Shown here one piece after another: positions 43,441 through 55,798 of a stretch of 64,000 nucleotides of DNA. Made by a program: the position numbers and the translations under genes. This DNA comes from Rhabdophis nuchalis. Its lineage: Eukaryota; Chordata; Lepidosauria; Squamata; Natricidae. The notes beneath the pieces were generated by a model. It was given only the letters and a program-made list of their open reading frames with translations, searched no databases and was not told the DNA's origin. How positions within the stretch are numbered: the stretch's first letter is position 1; every line of letters starts with the position of its first letter. The stretch spans positions 18,759,619 to 18,823,618 of the forward strand of contig CM077648.1 in NCBI GenBank assembly GCA_039707465.1, in the 5' to 3' direction.

Positions 43441-45595
43441 AAAGTGGGATATAATGTAATAATAATTAGGTATAAATTCACCAGAGGCATTGCTCTCCTT
43501 TAAGACATGGTTGTTGGAGACAAAATGGAGGAATCAATATAGAAAATGTAGTATGCTTCTGTCAAATATGATCCTAAATTTATATCATTCAAATAGATAA
43601 ATAAGAAACTCAGATTTCAGAGGAAAATTCACATACAACTGCTCAAATTTCACTTTATAATAGAGAAATCAAAGTCAAAGGATTTTAAGGTATTAATAAT
43701 GGCCATTGCAGAGTATAATTATTCCTTTTTTTCCTGTTCATTCTTGTATTTAATTTAAGAGCTAACTAAAATAAAATATATTCACATTTTATATTATTCC
43801 CTAGAAAGTGTATGTAAGCCTTATAATATAAGGTTGGAATTGACCCTTTGATCTCTTTCTTTTAAATTTTAGATTATATAGACACAGGAAATTGACAGAT
43901 ATGTTCTGATACATTGCACAAATCAAACATATTGCTGCCAAAAAGGATTTTGTGTGTGTGTGTATGCTTTTTTCTAAATGTATGTACCTTTCTTATTTCT
44001 TCAAAATATTCTTCAAAAAATTCAGTTTACGTTTTGGGTTATTCTTCTGTGCGTCACCTTTGTAAGAGATTGGATTGAAGAGCGACTTGTTGAAACTTGA
44101 ATTTTATGAATGACAATCAAATGTTAGTCTTCTGTTTTCAAGAGTTAAACATCATCGTGAATGGTTCTCATTATGGAGTATTCTAAAATATTTTGTATTT
44201 ATTTGTTTTTTGTAATCCATTCTATTTTCTTGTATTTATTATTTGTTACTATTGGAATAATGGTGGTTTTGTTTAATTCCGAAGTATATTTCCCCTATGG
44301 GAAATTGAATCACTTTTTTTATTTTTCTTATTCAAATTATGAGTTCTACTCAATATTCTTTATGATCTTTGCCTCCCATTGAAACAGCTTGTCTTTTATT
44401 TTCCTTCAATTCATATATGAAAATCGTACAACAAGGCTATGAAGCAAACATCTTGAACAAGATCTATCTATGTGGTTGCTAGAAACCATTTGTCAAGCTT
44501 CAAAGAGCATTTATGCTATTGCAACTATTATCACCTTGCCAATGAACTGAGGGGGTGGGAAAGGGAAATGAAATGTAGACATCGGGAGAGCAACTCATGG
44601 GAATCAAGGACACTTCAGCAGGTTGCTAAGATCCTCAGAAGTATTTTCTCATAACAACTTGAATGCATTTAATTGAACAATGTGACCTACACTAAGACAG
44701 GGAGGAAGAATTTCATACTTTAATTATGCGGGATTGCATGGGAAATAGCCAAAGCTGATTTTTGCCTTAATCTGTTCTGAAATGATGTCCTCAATAAAGC
44801 TTTGCCTAAAGAGATTGAATTCTCTCAATTCTGCTTGCTTGGTTGGGTTCGTCAGTCGGAACCTTGACACTATTATCAATCTGATGGCCCATATTCAATC
44901 AGTTGACAAATACCATAGCAACGTACAAAATTGAGGGCTCTTTGTCTATCTTAACAAGTGAAAGCTGGGTCGGAAATGGGCTAAGAATAGATTGCTGGAA
45001 AGACAGCAAGGAAGATTAGGCATTTGTTAGAGTCATTTGTTTCGGCGTCTTCTGTTCTCTATATTGACTGTGACAGTTTTGGAACATTCTGCTTTTACTC
45101 AGTCTCATTGCTGCTTCTATCAGCTAAGGATACTACTATTGTAGTTTCTGATGTTTGACGTACCCACTGTAATCTTGTCCTCTTCACTGTGTTCCTTATT
45201 TCTGCTTGATATAATTATTGCTTTCTACTGTGTTTCAGGACAGTTGCCCAGGAAAAAAAAAATCCAACTTTTTTTGGTTTCTTTTTTGTCACTTACATGC
45301 TCACCAAGAAGGCTGCCCTGTTTTCATAACATCGAGTTTCCTACCCGCATTGAGAATGCATGGACACTAGTTTTCTGTTTCGATTTTAAGGCACTGCTCA
45401 GGAATTGATTTATTGTGTTACCAACATAGTCTTTATGAAACCCACAGATGGTGATGCATTACTCAGCTTGATTGGCGATTCTCATTTAGAAAAAAAAAGA
45501 TTGTCATGAATATTGTTTATTTAACTATGTTTAGGATTTATAAGGCTGTCCAAATGTGATTCTGGGTGATGTAGGACATAAAATACAAATAAGAG
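43441..45595. other. Anonymous AT-rich sequence
   Basis: No gene or repeat family recognised over about 2.1 kb. Confidence 0.5.
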
Positions 45596-45644
45596 AGGAG
45601 GGAGGGAAGGAAAGGGAGAGAGAGAAAGCTAATGTAGTAATAAA

Positions 45645-45666
45645 CATACATACATACATACATACA

Positions 45667-45696
<30 letters not shown>
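45645..45696. repeat. (CATA)n microsatellite
   Basis: About 52 bp of cata units followed by (GT)n. Confidence 0.95.
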
Positions 45697-45699
<3 letters not shown>

Positions 45700-45700
<1 letters not shown>

Positions 45701-46480
45701 CGTGTGTGTGTGTTCCAGCATAACTCTGGAATAGCTTGAGCAATTTCAACCAAACTTCATACACAGATGATTTACTCTTTGGAAGCAAATACTGTTGGGG
45801 TAAGACACCCCTAACACCCCTTGGGTGGGTGGAGGTGTTCTGTTAAGATACAGCCTGTTGTGCCTTAAAATGGCTTCTACTGTAGAGCACAGTGGGGTTG
45901 CCATGATAACGGCTTCACAATACTCCACAAGGGGGCTCCCTCTGGTAAGCAGGAAAATCCAACATTAGAAATTACGTTTGGTCCTGACATTTTGCGGGAT
46001 CGGATCCTGCCCCATACTTCCTCACGGCCGATTCGCTCCCACAGAGAGGGACTTCTCCGGGTGCCGTCCACTAGATTTTGTCAGCGGGCGACGCCCAGGG
46101 GAAGGGCTCTCTCTGTGGCGGGCCCTGCCCTCTGGAATGACCTTCCCCCCGACATTAGAACGACCACGGACCTCCGCTCCTTCCGTCTGAAATTAAAAAC
46201 ATACTTTTTCTGCTTGGCCGGTCTGGGGTAGTCTCTCTCTATGGGGTTTTAGTTGTATAGTGGGAATTTTAGCTTAGATTGGGTATTTTAGCACAGGTAT
46301 TATTTAATTTGTTTTTAAGATGTTTTTGATTGTATACTTATGGTTTTAGTTTCCCTGTGCACCGCTCCGAGTCCCTACGGGGAGAGGAGCGGTCAAGAAA
46401 TTAAACTATTATTATTATTAAACTATTATTATTTTCCCCCTATAAATAAATACCTGGGCAACGCCAGGTTATCAACTAGT
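45700..46480 (+). mobile_element. Non-autonomous Helitron-like element (3' end), split by L2
   Basis: The right end has a short hairpin (cctgg 46453-46457, ccagg 46464-46468) followed 7 nt later by CTAG at 46476-46479 and T, the CTRR/T terminus of Helitrons. The body (gccatgataacgg, gggggctccctctgg) lies left of the L2 insertion at 45994-46437. The left TC terminus was not located. Confidence 0.6.
45994..46437 (+). mobile_element. L2-like LINE 3' end, plus strand
   Basis: Encodes RDRILPHTSSRPIRSHREGL and AFSV-like ALSVAGPALWNDLPPDIR, finishing KLKTYFFCLAGLG. The 3' UTR ends in (ATT)n at about 46405-46433. Confidence 0.9.
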
Positions 46481-46569
46481 GCAATATAAACACACAACAA
46501 ATTGACCAGCACATAACAAAACAAGCAAAAGGGGAGCTTATTCAATTGTTCCCTAAAGCATTGGGTAAG

Positions 46570-47585
46570 ACTCTTAATCTATTTTCCATTAGTGAGAAGA
46601 GTTAATGCTTATTCTCTATCAGGCAGGAGTACAGAGGCAATCTCAGAAAAGATATGCTTCTTAAATCTCATAAGATGCCAAGATTTAAAGGAGGGCTTTT
46701 GGTGCATAACCTCCCTTTTGGGTGAGTCATGGACAAATGTCCTTAGGAGAAGACAAACCTGCAAGTGGTCATACTTATGCCAGAAAGGGCTTAAATGTAA
46801 AGGTAAAGGTTCCCCTCGTACATATGTGCTAGTTGTTCTGACTCTAGGAGGCGGTGCTTATCTCTGTTTCAAAGCCGAAGAGCCAGCACTGTCCGAAGAT
46901 GTCTCCGTGGTCATGTGGCCAACATGACTAAGCACCAAAGGCACACAGAACGCTGTTACCTTCCCACGAAAGGTGGTTGCTATTTTTCTACTTGCATTTT
47001 TACATAGTTTTGAACTGCTCGGTTGGCAGAAGCTGGGACAAGTAACGGGAGCTCACTCCGTTACAGGGCACTAGGGATTCGAACTGCTGAACTGCTGACC
47101 TTTCTGATCGACAAGCTCGGCATCTTAGCCACTAAACCATCGTATCCCTTTGTAGAAAGGGCTTTAAAGACGATAAATCAGCCCCTTGGATCAAACCCAG
47201 AAGCCTTTTGAAAGCCAATGCAGCTCACAGAATAGTTACAATGGCATAATGATAGATTCATCTCATTACGAGCCCAACTTCTACAGTGTGTTTTGCATCA
47301 GCTGAAGCTTCCAGATGTTTTCGAGGGCAGTCCCATGTAGAGTGCAATGTAACACTTCGGGAAGTGGTGAATGTATGAATGACAATGAATACTCCTCCGC
47401 GCCAGTCCAAGAATGAGTACAATCGATCCCGCTCTTTGAGAAGGATCTGTAAATCCATAAAAATTCCAGATCATACACTAAACCTGGGTGGAATAGTGCC
47501 ATGCCATCCTAACCAAATATGGAAACTCTGCAACACCCAGATTTGGGGTTCTCAAAACATACAACCACAGTTTTGGTGAGGTCAA
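46570..47585 (-). mobile_element. Ancient L2-like relic carrying a SINE
   Basis: aagccaatgcagctcacag, atcagctgaagcttccagat and gcagtcccatgtagag on the plus strand are eroded matches to the L2-like copies. The SINE at 46797-47152 interrupts it, with agaaagggctt-aaa on each side. Confidence 0.6.
46797..47152 (-). mobile_element. tRNA-derived SINE (about 355 bp), minus strand
   Basis: Reverse complement of the element at 63638-63995: ggtcatgtggccaacatgac, ccttcccacgaaaggtgg, ggcagaagctgggacaagt, agggattcgaactgctg (B box) and atcttagccactaaacca (A box region). It has a probable 14-bp target duplication. Confidence 0.85.
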
Positions 47586-48394
47586 GCCACAGCCTCTTCG
47601 TTCCTATTCAATATTAAGGGATAATTCATACATTTCAATAGGAATCCCTTCATTCAAAACAGTTTTCCTCCTGTATATATTTTTTTTTACAGAAAAGTAA
47701 TCAGTAATAGAAAATTAGATAAATGTAGATTGTCTGCTTCTTCCCTGTCACATTCTGCATCTATGTTTAATTACTTGATTTGTGCCCCTGCCCCACAACA
47801 GGTGTCAGAACGCCAAACGTCACTTGCATTTCAATGAAATTACTTTCCTACATTCTTTTAAATACTTAATTAGCCTGTTGATTCTTTTTTGTTTTGTTTT
47901 CATGAATATCATTGTTTCAAATAAAGGAGGGATGATTTAAACAGCTACAATGATCAAATAATGCCTTCCCTGGGTTGAATTTTGCAATAAGCATGATGGC
48001 TTTTATTGGAAGAAGAATGATGTGCTGCCTTTTACTGAAGTTGTTTGATGGTCTTTCATTGTATATAAGGGCCATCTTTAGCTGCCTATATTGATTCACC
48101 TTAGGGATTCACATTAGAGATGCAGGATCCCAGCATGAACTCATGAACACTTCACCACTTTCCAATCAATTCTATTCTTTTCCTGCTAGAATACTTCAAT
48201 TATTCCACAACTTAACACCTGAAAGAGCCATATACATTTTTAATAAATGCTTGCACTCTCTGACTGAAGAATCTTGATAAATAGATTAGGTTTTTTTTTT
48301 ATTTAGTAGCAAATTAAAAATGAAAATGAGCAGTAAGGCACAATCTCTCTGAAAAAAAGCAAGCATCACGTGTGTTAATAAAGTGTTAATTCCA
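47586..48394. other. Anonymous sequence
   Basis: No gene or repeat recognised. Confidence 0.5.
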
Positions 48395-48945
48395 CTTTAT
48401 AATGCCTTGGTAAGGCAATACTTGGAATACTGCATTCAGTTTTGGTTGCCATGATGTAAAAAAGATGTGGAGACTCTAGAAAGAGTGCAGAGAAGAGCAA
48501 CAAAGATTATTGGGGGACTGGAGGCTAAAACATATGAAGAACGGTTGCAGGAACTGGGTATGTCCAGTTTAATGAAAAGGACTAGGGGAGACCTGATAGC
48601 AGTGTTCCAATATCTTAGGGGCTGCCACAAAGAAGAGAGAGTCAAGCTATTCTCCAAAGCACCTGAGGGTAGGAGAAGAAGCAATGGGTGGAAACTAATC
48701 AAGGAGAGAAGCAACTTAGAACTGAGAAGAAATTTCCTGACAGAATTAATCAGTGGAACAACTTGCATCCAGAAGTTGTAAATGCTCCAACACTGGAAGT
48801 TTTTAAGAAGATATTGGATAACCATTTGTCTGAAATGGTATAGGGTTTCCTGCCTAGGCAGGGTGCTGGACTAGAAGACCTCCAAGGTCCCTTCCAACTC
48901 TGCTATTCTATTCTATTCCATTCTATTCTATTCCATTCACTCCTG
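48395..48945 (+). mobile_element. CR1 LINE, RT C-terminus, 3' UTR and (TTCTA)n
   Basis: The plus strand is open for 104 codons (48467-48781): METLERVQRRATKIIGGLEA, MSSLMKRTRGDLIAVFQYL, GWKLIKERSNLELRRNF. The 3' UTR ends gacctccaaggtcccttcc and the tail is ttctattctattcc. It is 5'-truncated. Confidence 0.92.
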
Positions 48946-49667
48946 CAAGTAGACTAGAGGGGGTTGAATATTGGCAGTGATAAACAGCCTGCATAGAGAG
49001 ATATGATTTATTTATTCTATAGGATATTTTTTTTTTTTTAAAGTCAGAGGTATTGGCCACTTTGGGGTAAAAAGTGTGTTTGAAAGTTATAAAACTCCTG
49101 GTACACTTTTTAAAACTTTGCAAGAGGTTTTGTCATAGTTGGTTTCTAGATAGCTAACAATTCAGGGGACCATATACTGCATTAAAAACCAGCTGCAAGC
49201 TTCTCTGTTATCAGGAAGGAGAGCTACTTCCTTGTGAGATTATAGCGAAGGTTGTTAGAATGAAAATCAGAAAGTTCCAAATGAAAAATGTTTCAGTTGC
49301 TAGGATTCCTGTAACCCCATTCTGTTCATCTCAATAAAATCTTGCTCAAAAAAACTCTGTAGAAAACATGTTTCATGAAGAATCACTTTTTTTTAAGGAA
49401 CTGCCCAAAAATATGTTGATAGAAAAAGACTGTTTAAGAATGTTGAGCCGCTGTGTGGATTATTACTGCATTTACTTCCTAGTTAAACTGGTAGCTGACC
49501 AGGTAGGATTCACTCCTTGTTGATTGGATCACAGAGATAACCTTCCCTCAAAGATACTGTGATTTTTCCCCCCCTAAAAGGCTATTTCACATCATCTACA
49601 GTAGCTTGTGGATGATCTGGAATTTCTTATCGATAGACAATGACAGGCTGGTGATTTATTATTTTTC
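48946..49667. other. Anonymous sequence
   Basis: A T run at 49028-49040; no gene recognised. Confidence 0.5.
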
Positions 49668-49795
49668 TGAAAGCCAGTTCAGTCAGGTGGTTAAGGCACC
49701 AGGTTAGAAACTAGGAGACTGTGAGTTCTAGTTTCACCGTAAGGATGAAAGCTAGCTTGGTGGCTTTGGGCCGTTCACTCTTTCTCAGCCCACAA
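49668..49795 (+). mobile_element. Sauria SINE, 3'-truncated
   Basis: ggtggttaaggcaccaggtt, gactgtgagttctagtttc and ctttctcagcccac; same family as 25170-25395 without the Bov-B-like tail. Confidence 0.75.
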
Positions 49796-49849
49796 TGTCA
49801 GGGCGAGACAATAAGCAGTCTGTCAGTTCCTATCACAACAAATGGATGC

Positions 49850-50277
49850 TGTTAGGAGATATCTCCGTTGGGAGACAGGAAAATTGTGCAGCAGAGTATG
49901 CAGCTAGAGAAACGTTGCTAGTGTACACACAATTAGTAGACCAGACACTGTTAAGTAAAAATAAAATAACTTTTACTGGAGTTGTAAAAACTAAAAACTA
50001 AACTACTGCTTAACAAGCACTGATGTTAAAGCGAGTCAAAACAAAGTCTTAACAAATATCAAATTGCTTACAGTCAGCAAACCACAATCTTCCTTCTTCA
50101 GTAATTCACAGCACACGAACAGTCAGTTATCAAACAGTAAATCCGGCAGAGAGAGAGAGATGCGCTCTCCATACCTCCTCTTATAGTGGAGATAATTACT
50201 CTCTAATTACAGTCTCTAACCTTCCAACATCCTTGAAGCCACAATGATCATTTGTCAGCAGGAGTCTAGTCCTAACA
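49850..50277 (-). mobile_element. Solo LTR with 5-bp target duplication
   Basis: The minus strand starts TGTTAGGACTAG and ends CTCCTAACA, so both ends carry TGTTAG/CTAACA inverted terminal sequence. It is flanked by gatgc on both sides (49845-49849 and 50278-50282). A TATA box (minus-strand TATAAGAGG) lies near 50180 and an AGTAAA signal near 49975. No internal genes remain, so it is the product of LTR-LTR recombination. Class (endogenous retrovirus or Gypsy) not determinable. Confidence 0.92.
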
Positions 50278-50312
50278 GATGCACCAAAGACAAATTCCTT
50301 GTGTGTCCAATC

Positions 50313-50774
50313 CAGTAGTGGGTTTCAATTTTTTAAAAACCTCTTCTGTAGGTGTGGCCTGTTTTGTGGGAGTGGCTTGCTGGCCATGTGACCAGGTAGG
50401 AGTGGCTTGCTGGCCATGTGACTGTGTGGCCATTGCCAACTTGTAAAATGTGGTGAAACTCACTTCACAACGCTCTTGCTTAGCAACCAAAATGTTGGCT
50501 CAGAAACTCTGGCATTTGAAGCATGCTAGTATTAAAGCTGTCAAGTTACAAGACTCTTGCACCCCTAACACTTTAGAAAAAAACCCCAGGGGTGTTCAAA
50601 CTTGACAGCTTTAAGACTTGTGGACTTCAACTCCCAGAATTCCTCCTCTCGCTCTTCCTCTTGATGATGTGCGGACGAGCGGGGGGAGGGAGCTGGAACC
50701 GGTTCTAAACGGCCCTGTAGATTTGTGGAACCTTTTATATAGAAGAGGTTAGAACTGGCAGGAACCCACCGCTG
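50313..50774. mobile_element. hAT-type MITE (composite)
   Basis: The termini CAGTAGTGGGTTTC and GGAACCCACCGCTG have flanks gtccaatc and atccaata, 6 of 8 identical. The middle includes aacttgacagctttaag and ggacttcaactcccag from a second MITE family. Confidence 0.75.
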
Positions 50775-51012
50775 ATCCAATAACACTTGGCCAATAAAGT
50801 ATTCTATTCTATTCTATTCTATTCTATTCTATTCTATCAACATTTGGTTGATCTGAAAAAAACAATACGAATTCTGCATTTGCAGGAAAAAGCTAGGAAG
50901 AAAAAAATATCTTTGACAACCAGTTGTCCCAGCCAAGAAAAAGACTCCTCTTCTTCTCTCTTTTTGAAGATAGGAACATCTATCTGTTGCTTTTCTCCAA
51001 TCCTTGGGGATT

Positions 51013-51310
51013 GTACTAGAGGTGATATTCAGTCAGTTCTGACTGGTTCAGGAGAACCGGTAGTGGAAATTTTGAATAGTTTGGAGAACTGGCAAAATAC
51101 CACTTCTGACTGGCCCCGAGTCCCAGCCGATTGGAGTCACAGCTGATTGGCTGGGTCTTCCTCTGTTGCCCTGCACAGGAGAATGGAGATGGAAAGCAGG
51201 CTAGTGGGATGGAATGGAGATTTTACAGTGTCCTTGCCCTGGGGTAGGGTGGAAAAGGAATAGGGATCCTTCCCCTGCCATGCTCAGCAAGCCACACCAT
51301 GCCCACAGAA
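51013..51310. mobile_element. hAT-type MITE, degraded
   Basis: taGAGGTGATATTCAGTCAG at the left; body as at 35903-36140. Confidence 0.65.
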
Positions 51311-53373
51311 CTGGTAATAAAGGCCACACCTACTGTACCGTACCCATCTTCTGTGTTTTTTCATGGTTCTACAATTACCTTGTAATTCCAAGTGGTCTCT
51401 GTCAAACTGATTTCTGGGTATCTCCACCCAAGAACTAACCAGGTCTGAACCTCTTAATTTTACTTTGAGGTCCTCCAGATTTGGTTCAGTACTGTGCTAC
51501 ATCAGTGTGATCCAATTTCCCATAACAGGATATTTTGTTCAGATTCGCTTTAAGTTAATAATTCTTAACTGCCTTCAATCTGCTAGGTTTGACTTTTCCT
51601 TCTTTCTAGTTTCCAAGTTTTGGAAAGTTCCAAATTTCAAACAAGCAGATATGTCAAGCAGAGGAAATCAGGAAGGCTAGGCAGTTCAAATGAATATAAA
51701 AATCTATTGCAAGCTTACGCTCTCTATAAGAATCTGAATTAATAATGGTCAAAGCAAATTGAATGGTAGATGGAATTCAAGGTGGACTGGAGTTAGATCT
51801 CTTGTGGGCAGGAAGAGACTCAAGACTGATTGTACATTTGACCCTTCCCTCAAGCTCAGCTTGGTCATCTCCTACAAGATAGCTACTTTCAAAACTGGGA
51901 AGATGGTCAGTTTATTACCAAATCAAACTGCTTTCCCTTTCTATCTCAAAATCTTTTTCATTTACATGATGTAATATTGTCACAACCTTCTCAATTCCAT
52001 TACTTTCACCATGCGTACCAGTATTGGAAGGCAATGTCTTATGCTTGGTACATTTCGTATTACTTGTTATAGATTCCAGGTCAATGGCAAATACTTGTGA
52101 AATAATAGTTAATAATAATTCATTTTTCTGTCTTTCTGTCTTCTTTTCAAGCACAACAAACCTAAAGACAATATAGTATTTACATACTGACTCCCTTTCT
52201 CTTCCTATTTTCCCCCCATACAGACTTCCTATATTTTTCAGTTCATTTTTATCAGTTGTACACACATAAAAACTTAAAAGAATTTTGCTTTTGTTTAAAA
52301 CGTTCACGAAGGCTGATGACATATTACTAGAATTACTGTGAAATATACCATTATATTTCTCCTTTGCGATTAATTTAGAGCATGCAAGGCAAAGTAATTA
52401 CGAGCTGAATGAAATTCAGCATTGTTATTAGGAACTTTTCCAAAAAGACACAAGTAATGCAAATATGTAAAGCAGATGTGGAAACATTGTGTAGCAAAAA
52501 AAAAAAAAAAAAAAAAAAAGCTATTGGCATCTGTGCCAAATTGGTTGATAGCTGGAATTCTATTCCAATCTGTGTCTATTACGGCTCTGCAAGACTTTGA
52601 ATTTGAAGATTCTGTGTGAAGATTATTTAAATGAATTTCCAAAACAAATCTCTCAAACATCTCTAATTTCATTTGGATTCAGAAGGGCTTCTGTACATGC
52701 ATGGATGCTGCTTCTTGGAATCAAATTAATCCAACACAATTTGAAGCATCACGTTAACTGTTTGATTGAAACCAAATCAGCAATTCAGATTGGAGTTGAT
52801 TTGCTGGATACAAGATCGCAGATGTGTTCCTCTTTAGTATAATTATCGGGCCATTTCCAGAAGTTCTTTTTTTCCCTTCAATACCTTTTTTTAACCAACT
52901 GTAAAGCCTTTTATAGCAATTTTCCTTAAATTGTAGCTTAGAGTAACTTTGTCAATGAACACCAAGATGGATGAATTTATATAAGAATAAGTATTGGAAA
53001 TGCCACAACTTTTTGGTATCTGTAACGGTCATATAAAATAATCCAGACCTACTGGGAAGAAAAACCTTCAAATGTGAGAAAAGTAAAATAATTATCACAT
53101 TTTAGGTATAGTTCCAGAAAATATAAATTACAATTTACCAAGTTATTTGCAGGTAGCTAGAGAAACACACTTGGCACAACACTGGAAGAGAGCAATTATG
53201 CCAATCATATCAAATTGGAGTAACCAAAGTATGGCCAAATCTAAAAAGGAATGGGTCCCTTATATACGCACACTACACAGCAAAGGAAATTAAGTTATTG
53301 GGGATATAGTTTCTAGGAAAAGAATTATGAGATCAATCAATACAAGAACAATGAAATCATTTAAGTAGATATT
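51311..53373. other. Anonymous AT-rich sequence
   Basis: A poly-A run at 52498-52519; no gene or repeat family recognised over about 2 kb. Confidence 0.5.
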
Positions 53374-53592
53374 AGCAATAGCCCGTAGTCTTATATACAG
53401 CTTCACAGTGCCTTACAGCCCTCTCTAAGAGTCAGTACATTGCCCCCAACAATCTGGGTCCTCATTTTACCAACCTGGGAAGGATGGAAGGCTGAGTCAG
53501 CCTTGAGCCGGTGAGACTCAAACTGCTGGCAGCCGGCAGTCAGCAGAAGTAGCCTGCAGTACTGCATTCTAACCACTGAACCACCTTGGCTC
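53374..53592 (-). mobile_element. tRNA-derived SINE (MIR-like), minus strand
   Basis: Reverse complement of the 755-992 family: ccaacaatctgggtcctc, ggaaggatggaaggctg, cattctaaccactgaacc. Confidence 0.85.
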
Positions 53593-53729
53593 ATGATAAT
53601 CCTCAATTTCCCATATTAAAAAAAGAAATATTTGAGAAAACATTGCTAAAAAGGCTTTCCACAATGCCTGCTTAAATTCTATAGTTGTTTTTCCTTATTT
53701 TGCATGTTGTATCTTTAGTCTTCTAAAGC

Positions 53730-54000
53730 AGTCGTCCCCATCCTTTGTAGCTTGACAGCCCAGCTGGGCACAGTGGAACTGGGCAGTGGGCCAGCACACA
53801 CAAATGAGTGCACAGTTTGATTCATGCAAGCGGCGGGGCTGGCTACACGTGCATGCACACACAGCTCAGCTTGTGTACATTGAACTGCACGCATGTGCAT
53901 GCCGGCCCACCGGTTGCACAGGTTGAGCTGCATACGTGTGCCGCAGTTGCAAATAGGACACAGTCTGGTAGTCAGCCGCAGCTCAGAGGTCAGGAAGCCC
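53730..54000. mobile_element. hAT-type MITE relic
   Basis: cagtcgtccccatcc at the left and gcatgcacac-rich interior; the right terminus is not clear. Confidence 0.45.
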
Positions 54001-54111
54001 TGCTCAAAAGAGACTCCCAAAAGCTCTTAAAAACTTAGATTAGAAAAAGAATATATAAAAAAAAAATCTACATTGTCCATGTTATCAAGAAAAACACATT
54101 TTTACCAAACC

Positions 54112-54295
54112 TGCTGCTGTGGCCTAGAGGTGGAGCTCTTGCTTCCCAATCAGGAGGTTGTGAGTTCAATCCTAGGTAGAGGCAGATGTAGGTTCTCCTG
54201 CTTGGAGACGGGGGTCTTCTGATTGGAGGTAGAGGCAGATGTAGGGTCTCCTGCTTGGGCAGGGGGTTGGTCCTTCCAACTCTGTTAATATGTTA
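54112..54295 (+). mobile_element. tRNA-derived SINE with CR1-like tail
   Basis: A tRNA-like head (ggcctagaggtggagctc, A box; gtgagttcaatcctagg, B box) and body ggtagaggcagatgtag repeated twice lead into gcagggggttgg and tccttccaactctg, the CR1 3' terminus. The head is related to that at 5836, but the tail differs. Confidence 0.75.
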
Positions 54296-54392
54296 AATAT
54301 TGTTGATATATGCATGCACATTTCACTGTTGAAATGACTATTCAGTATATCCAACAAATAAGAGACAAGAGCTGTTTTCTTCTATAATAGAA

Positions 54393-54735
54393 TATATGGC
54401 CATGATGGCAAACCTATGGCACGTTTGCCCCAGGTGGCACACTGAGCCCTCTTTGTGTGCACACAAGTCGTCACCCAGCTCAGCTCCACTACGCATGTGT
54501 GTGCCTCCCACTGGCCATCTTATTTCCGGGTCTCTGCTGAGCATGCGGGAGATGCATGCACGGAGGGTGGGGGGGGGTCATTGTGCATGCACGGGGGGCG
54601 TGGGGCAGTGTACTCCTTGTGCCCTATTTTTTGTTTCAGGAGGCTTCAGGGACCCAATATGGACCATACTAACACACGCACCCTGTTTTTGGTCCCAGGA
54701 GGCTGCATTATGGGTGTGGGTACGCCCATGATACA
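54393..54735. mobile_element. hAT-type MITE (tgatggcaaacc family), truncated
   Basis: ccatgatggcaaacctatgg at the left; body shared with 10939-11687. Confidence 0.7.
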
Positions 54736-55461
54736 TGGAATATATTCTCATTGATTTGAAGCATACATGAAAAATCTCCTACCTCCAGTTCCCTTCCCTT
54801 GCCCCCATAGAATTTGAAACCCAGTCTGTTTATGCAACAAGTTGCTAAATATTTTATTCATGTTAAAAAAAAATATGTCTGTTCATTTCCTTTTCCTTCT
54901 TGCTGATTAACAGTTCTTTAGTTGGAGAACAAGAAAATAGTCATTCACCGATATGCTAGTTTCCAATTAGAGCGGTTAGTACTGCACTGACATTTTACTA
55001 CAAATACTAATGGTTTGTGGCATTAATGTTTTATTTTTATTAATGGCACAGTTTACAATTTTCAGTGTTTAGCATTTACTGCTAATTCGAAAATACAGAG
55101 CAGAATTGAATCAATAAATTTAAAAGACAAGCTCCAACATTATCATAAGATTTAATATGTGTATGGAACTGGAACACATCAGGAAAAAAATGGATACTAC
55201 ACTTATTAAGAATATTCCACTGAAAGGCATGGTATAAATCTGATTCTCCGGGACTCCAGCAACAAGGTAGAAGAGCATTTTACCTTATGTCGTTGTCTGC
55301 TATCTTCTGGGCTTTGGTGTTGGTTTGATCCCTGTCGCATACTAACATATGTAATTTGGTTTAATATTTTGAATAGAAAGCCATTCATCCCACAGGTCAG
55401 CTAACTTAAATACCACCTGCTTTTGTTATTGTTGCTGTCATTTTAATGACTTTCATTTGTA
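54736..55461. other. Anonymous sequence
   Basis: No gene or repeat recognised. Confidence 0.5.
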
Positions 55462-55798
55462 CTGGTAGTCCTTGATTTACAACAGTTCATTTAGTGACTG
55501 TTCAAAGTTACAACGGCACTGAAAAAAGTGATTTATGACCATTTTTCACATTTATGGCCAAGGCAACATCCCCATGGTCACATTATCAAAATGTAGATGC
55601 TTGAGAACTGGTTCATATTTATAACTCAGTGGGAAATCCAGATTCACTTAACAACCATGTTACTAACTTAACTGCAATGTTTCACTTAACAGTGGCAAGA
55701 AAAGTCGTAAAATAGAGTAAAACTCACTTGACAAATGTTTTACTTAGCTACATACATTCTGGGCTCAATTGTGGTTGTAAGTCAAGGATTACCAACTG
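55462..55798. mobile_element. TA-type MITE (pogo/Tigger-like), copy 4
   Basis: CTGGTAGTCCTTGATTTAC to aaggattaccaactg, flanked by TA on both sides. Confidence 0.85.

Larger units (their letters stand above)
49796..50838 (+). mobile_element. LINE/SINE 3' end with (TTCTA)n tail, split twice
   Basis: The host pieces gttcctatcacaacaaatgg (before 49850), gcaccaaagacaaattcc (after 50282) and aacacttggccaataaag (after 50782) read as one element ending in (TTCTA)n at 50796-50838. A solo LTR and a hAT MITE interrupt it. I believe it is a CR1-type 3' end but cannot name the subfamily. Confidence 0.6.

Noticed and set aside
45151..45408. 85-codon hydrophobic open frame
   Set aside because: No signal beyond chance hydrophobic codons in T-rich DNA, no splice sites or family motif seen.
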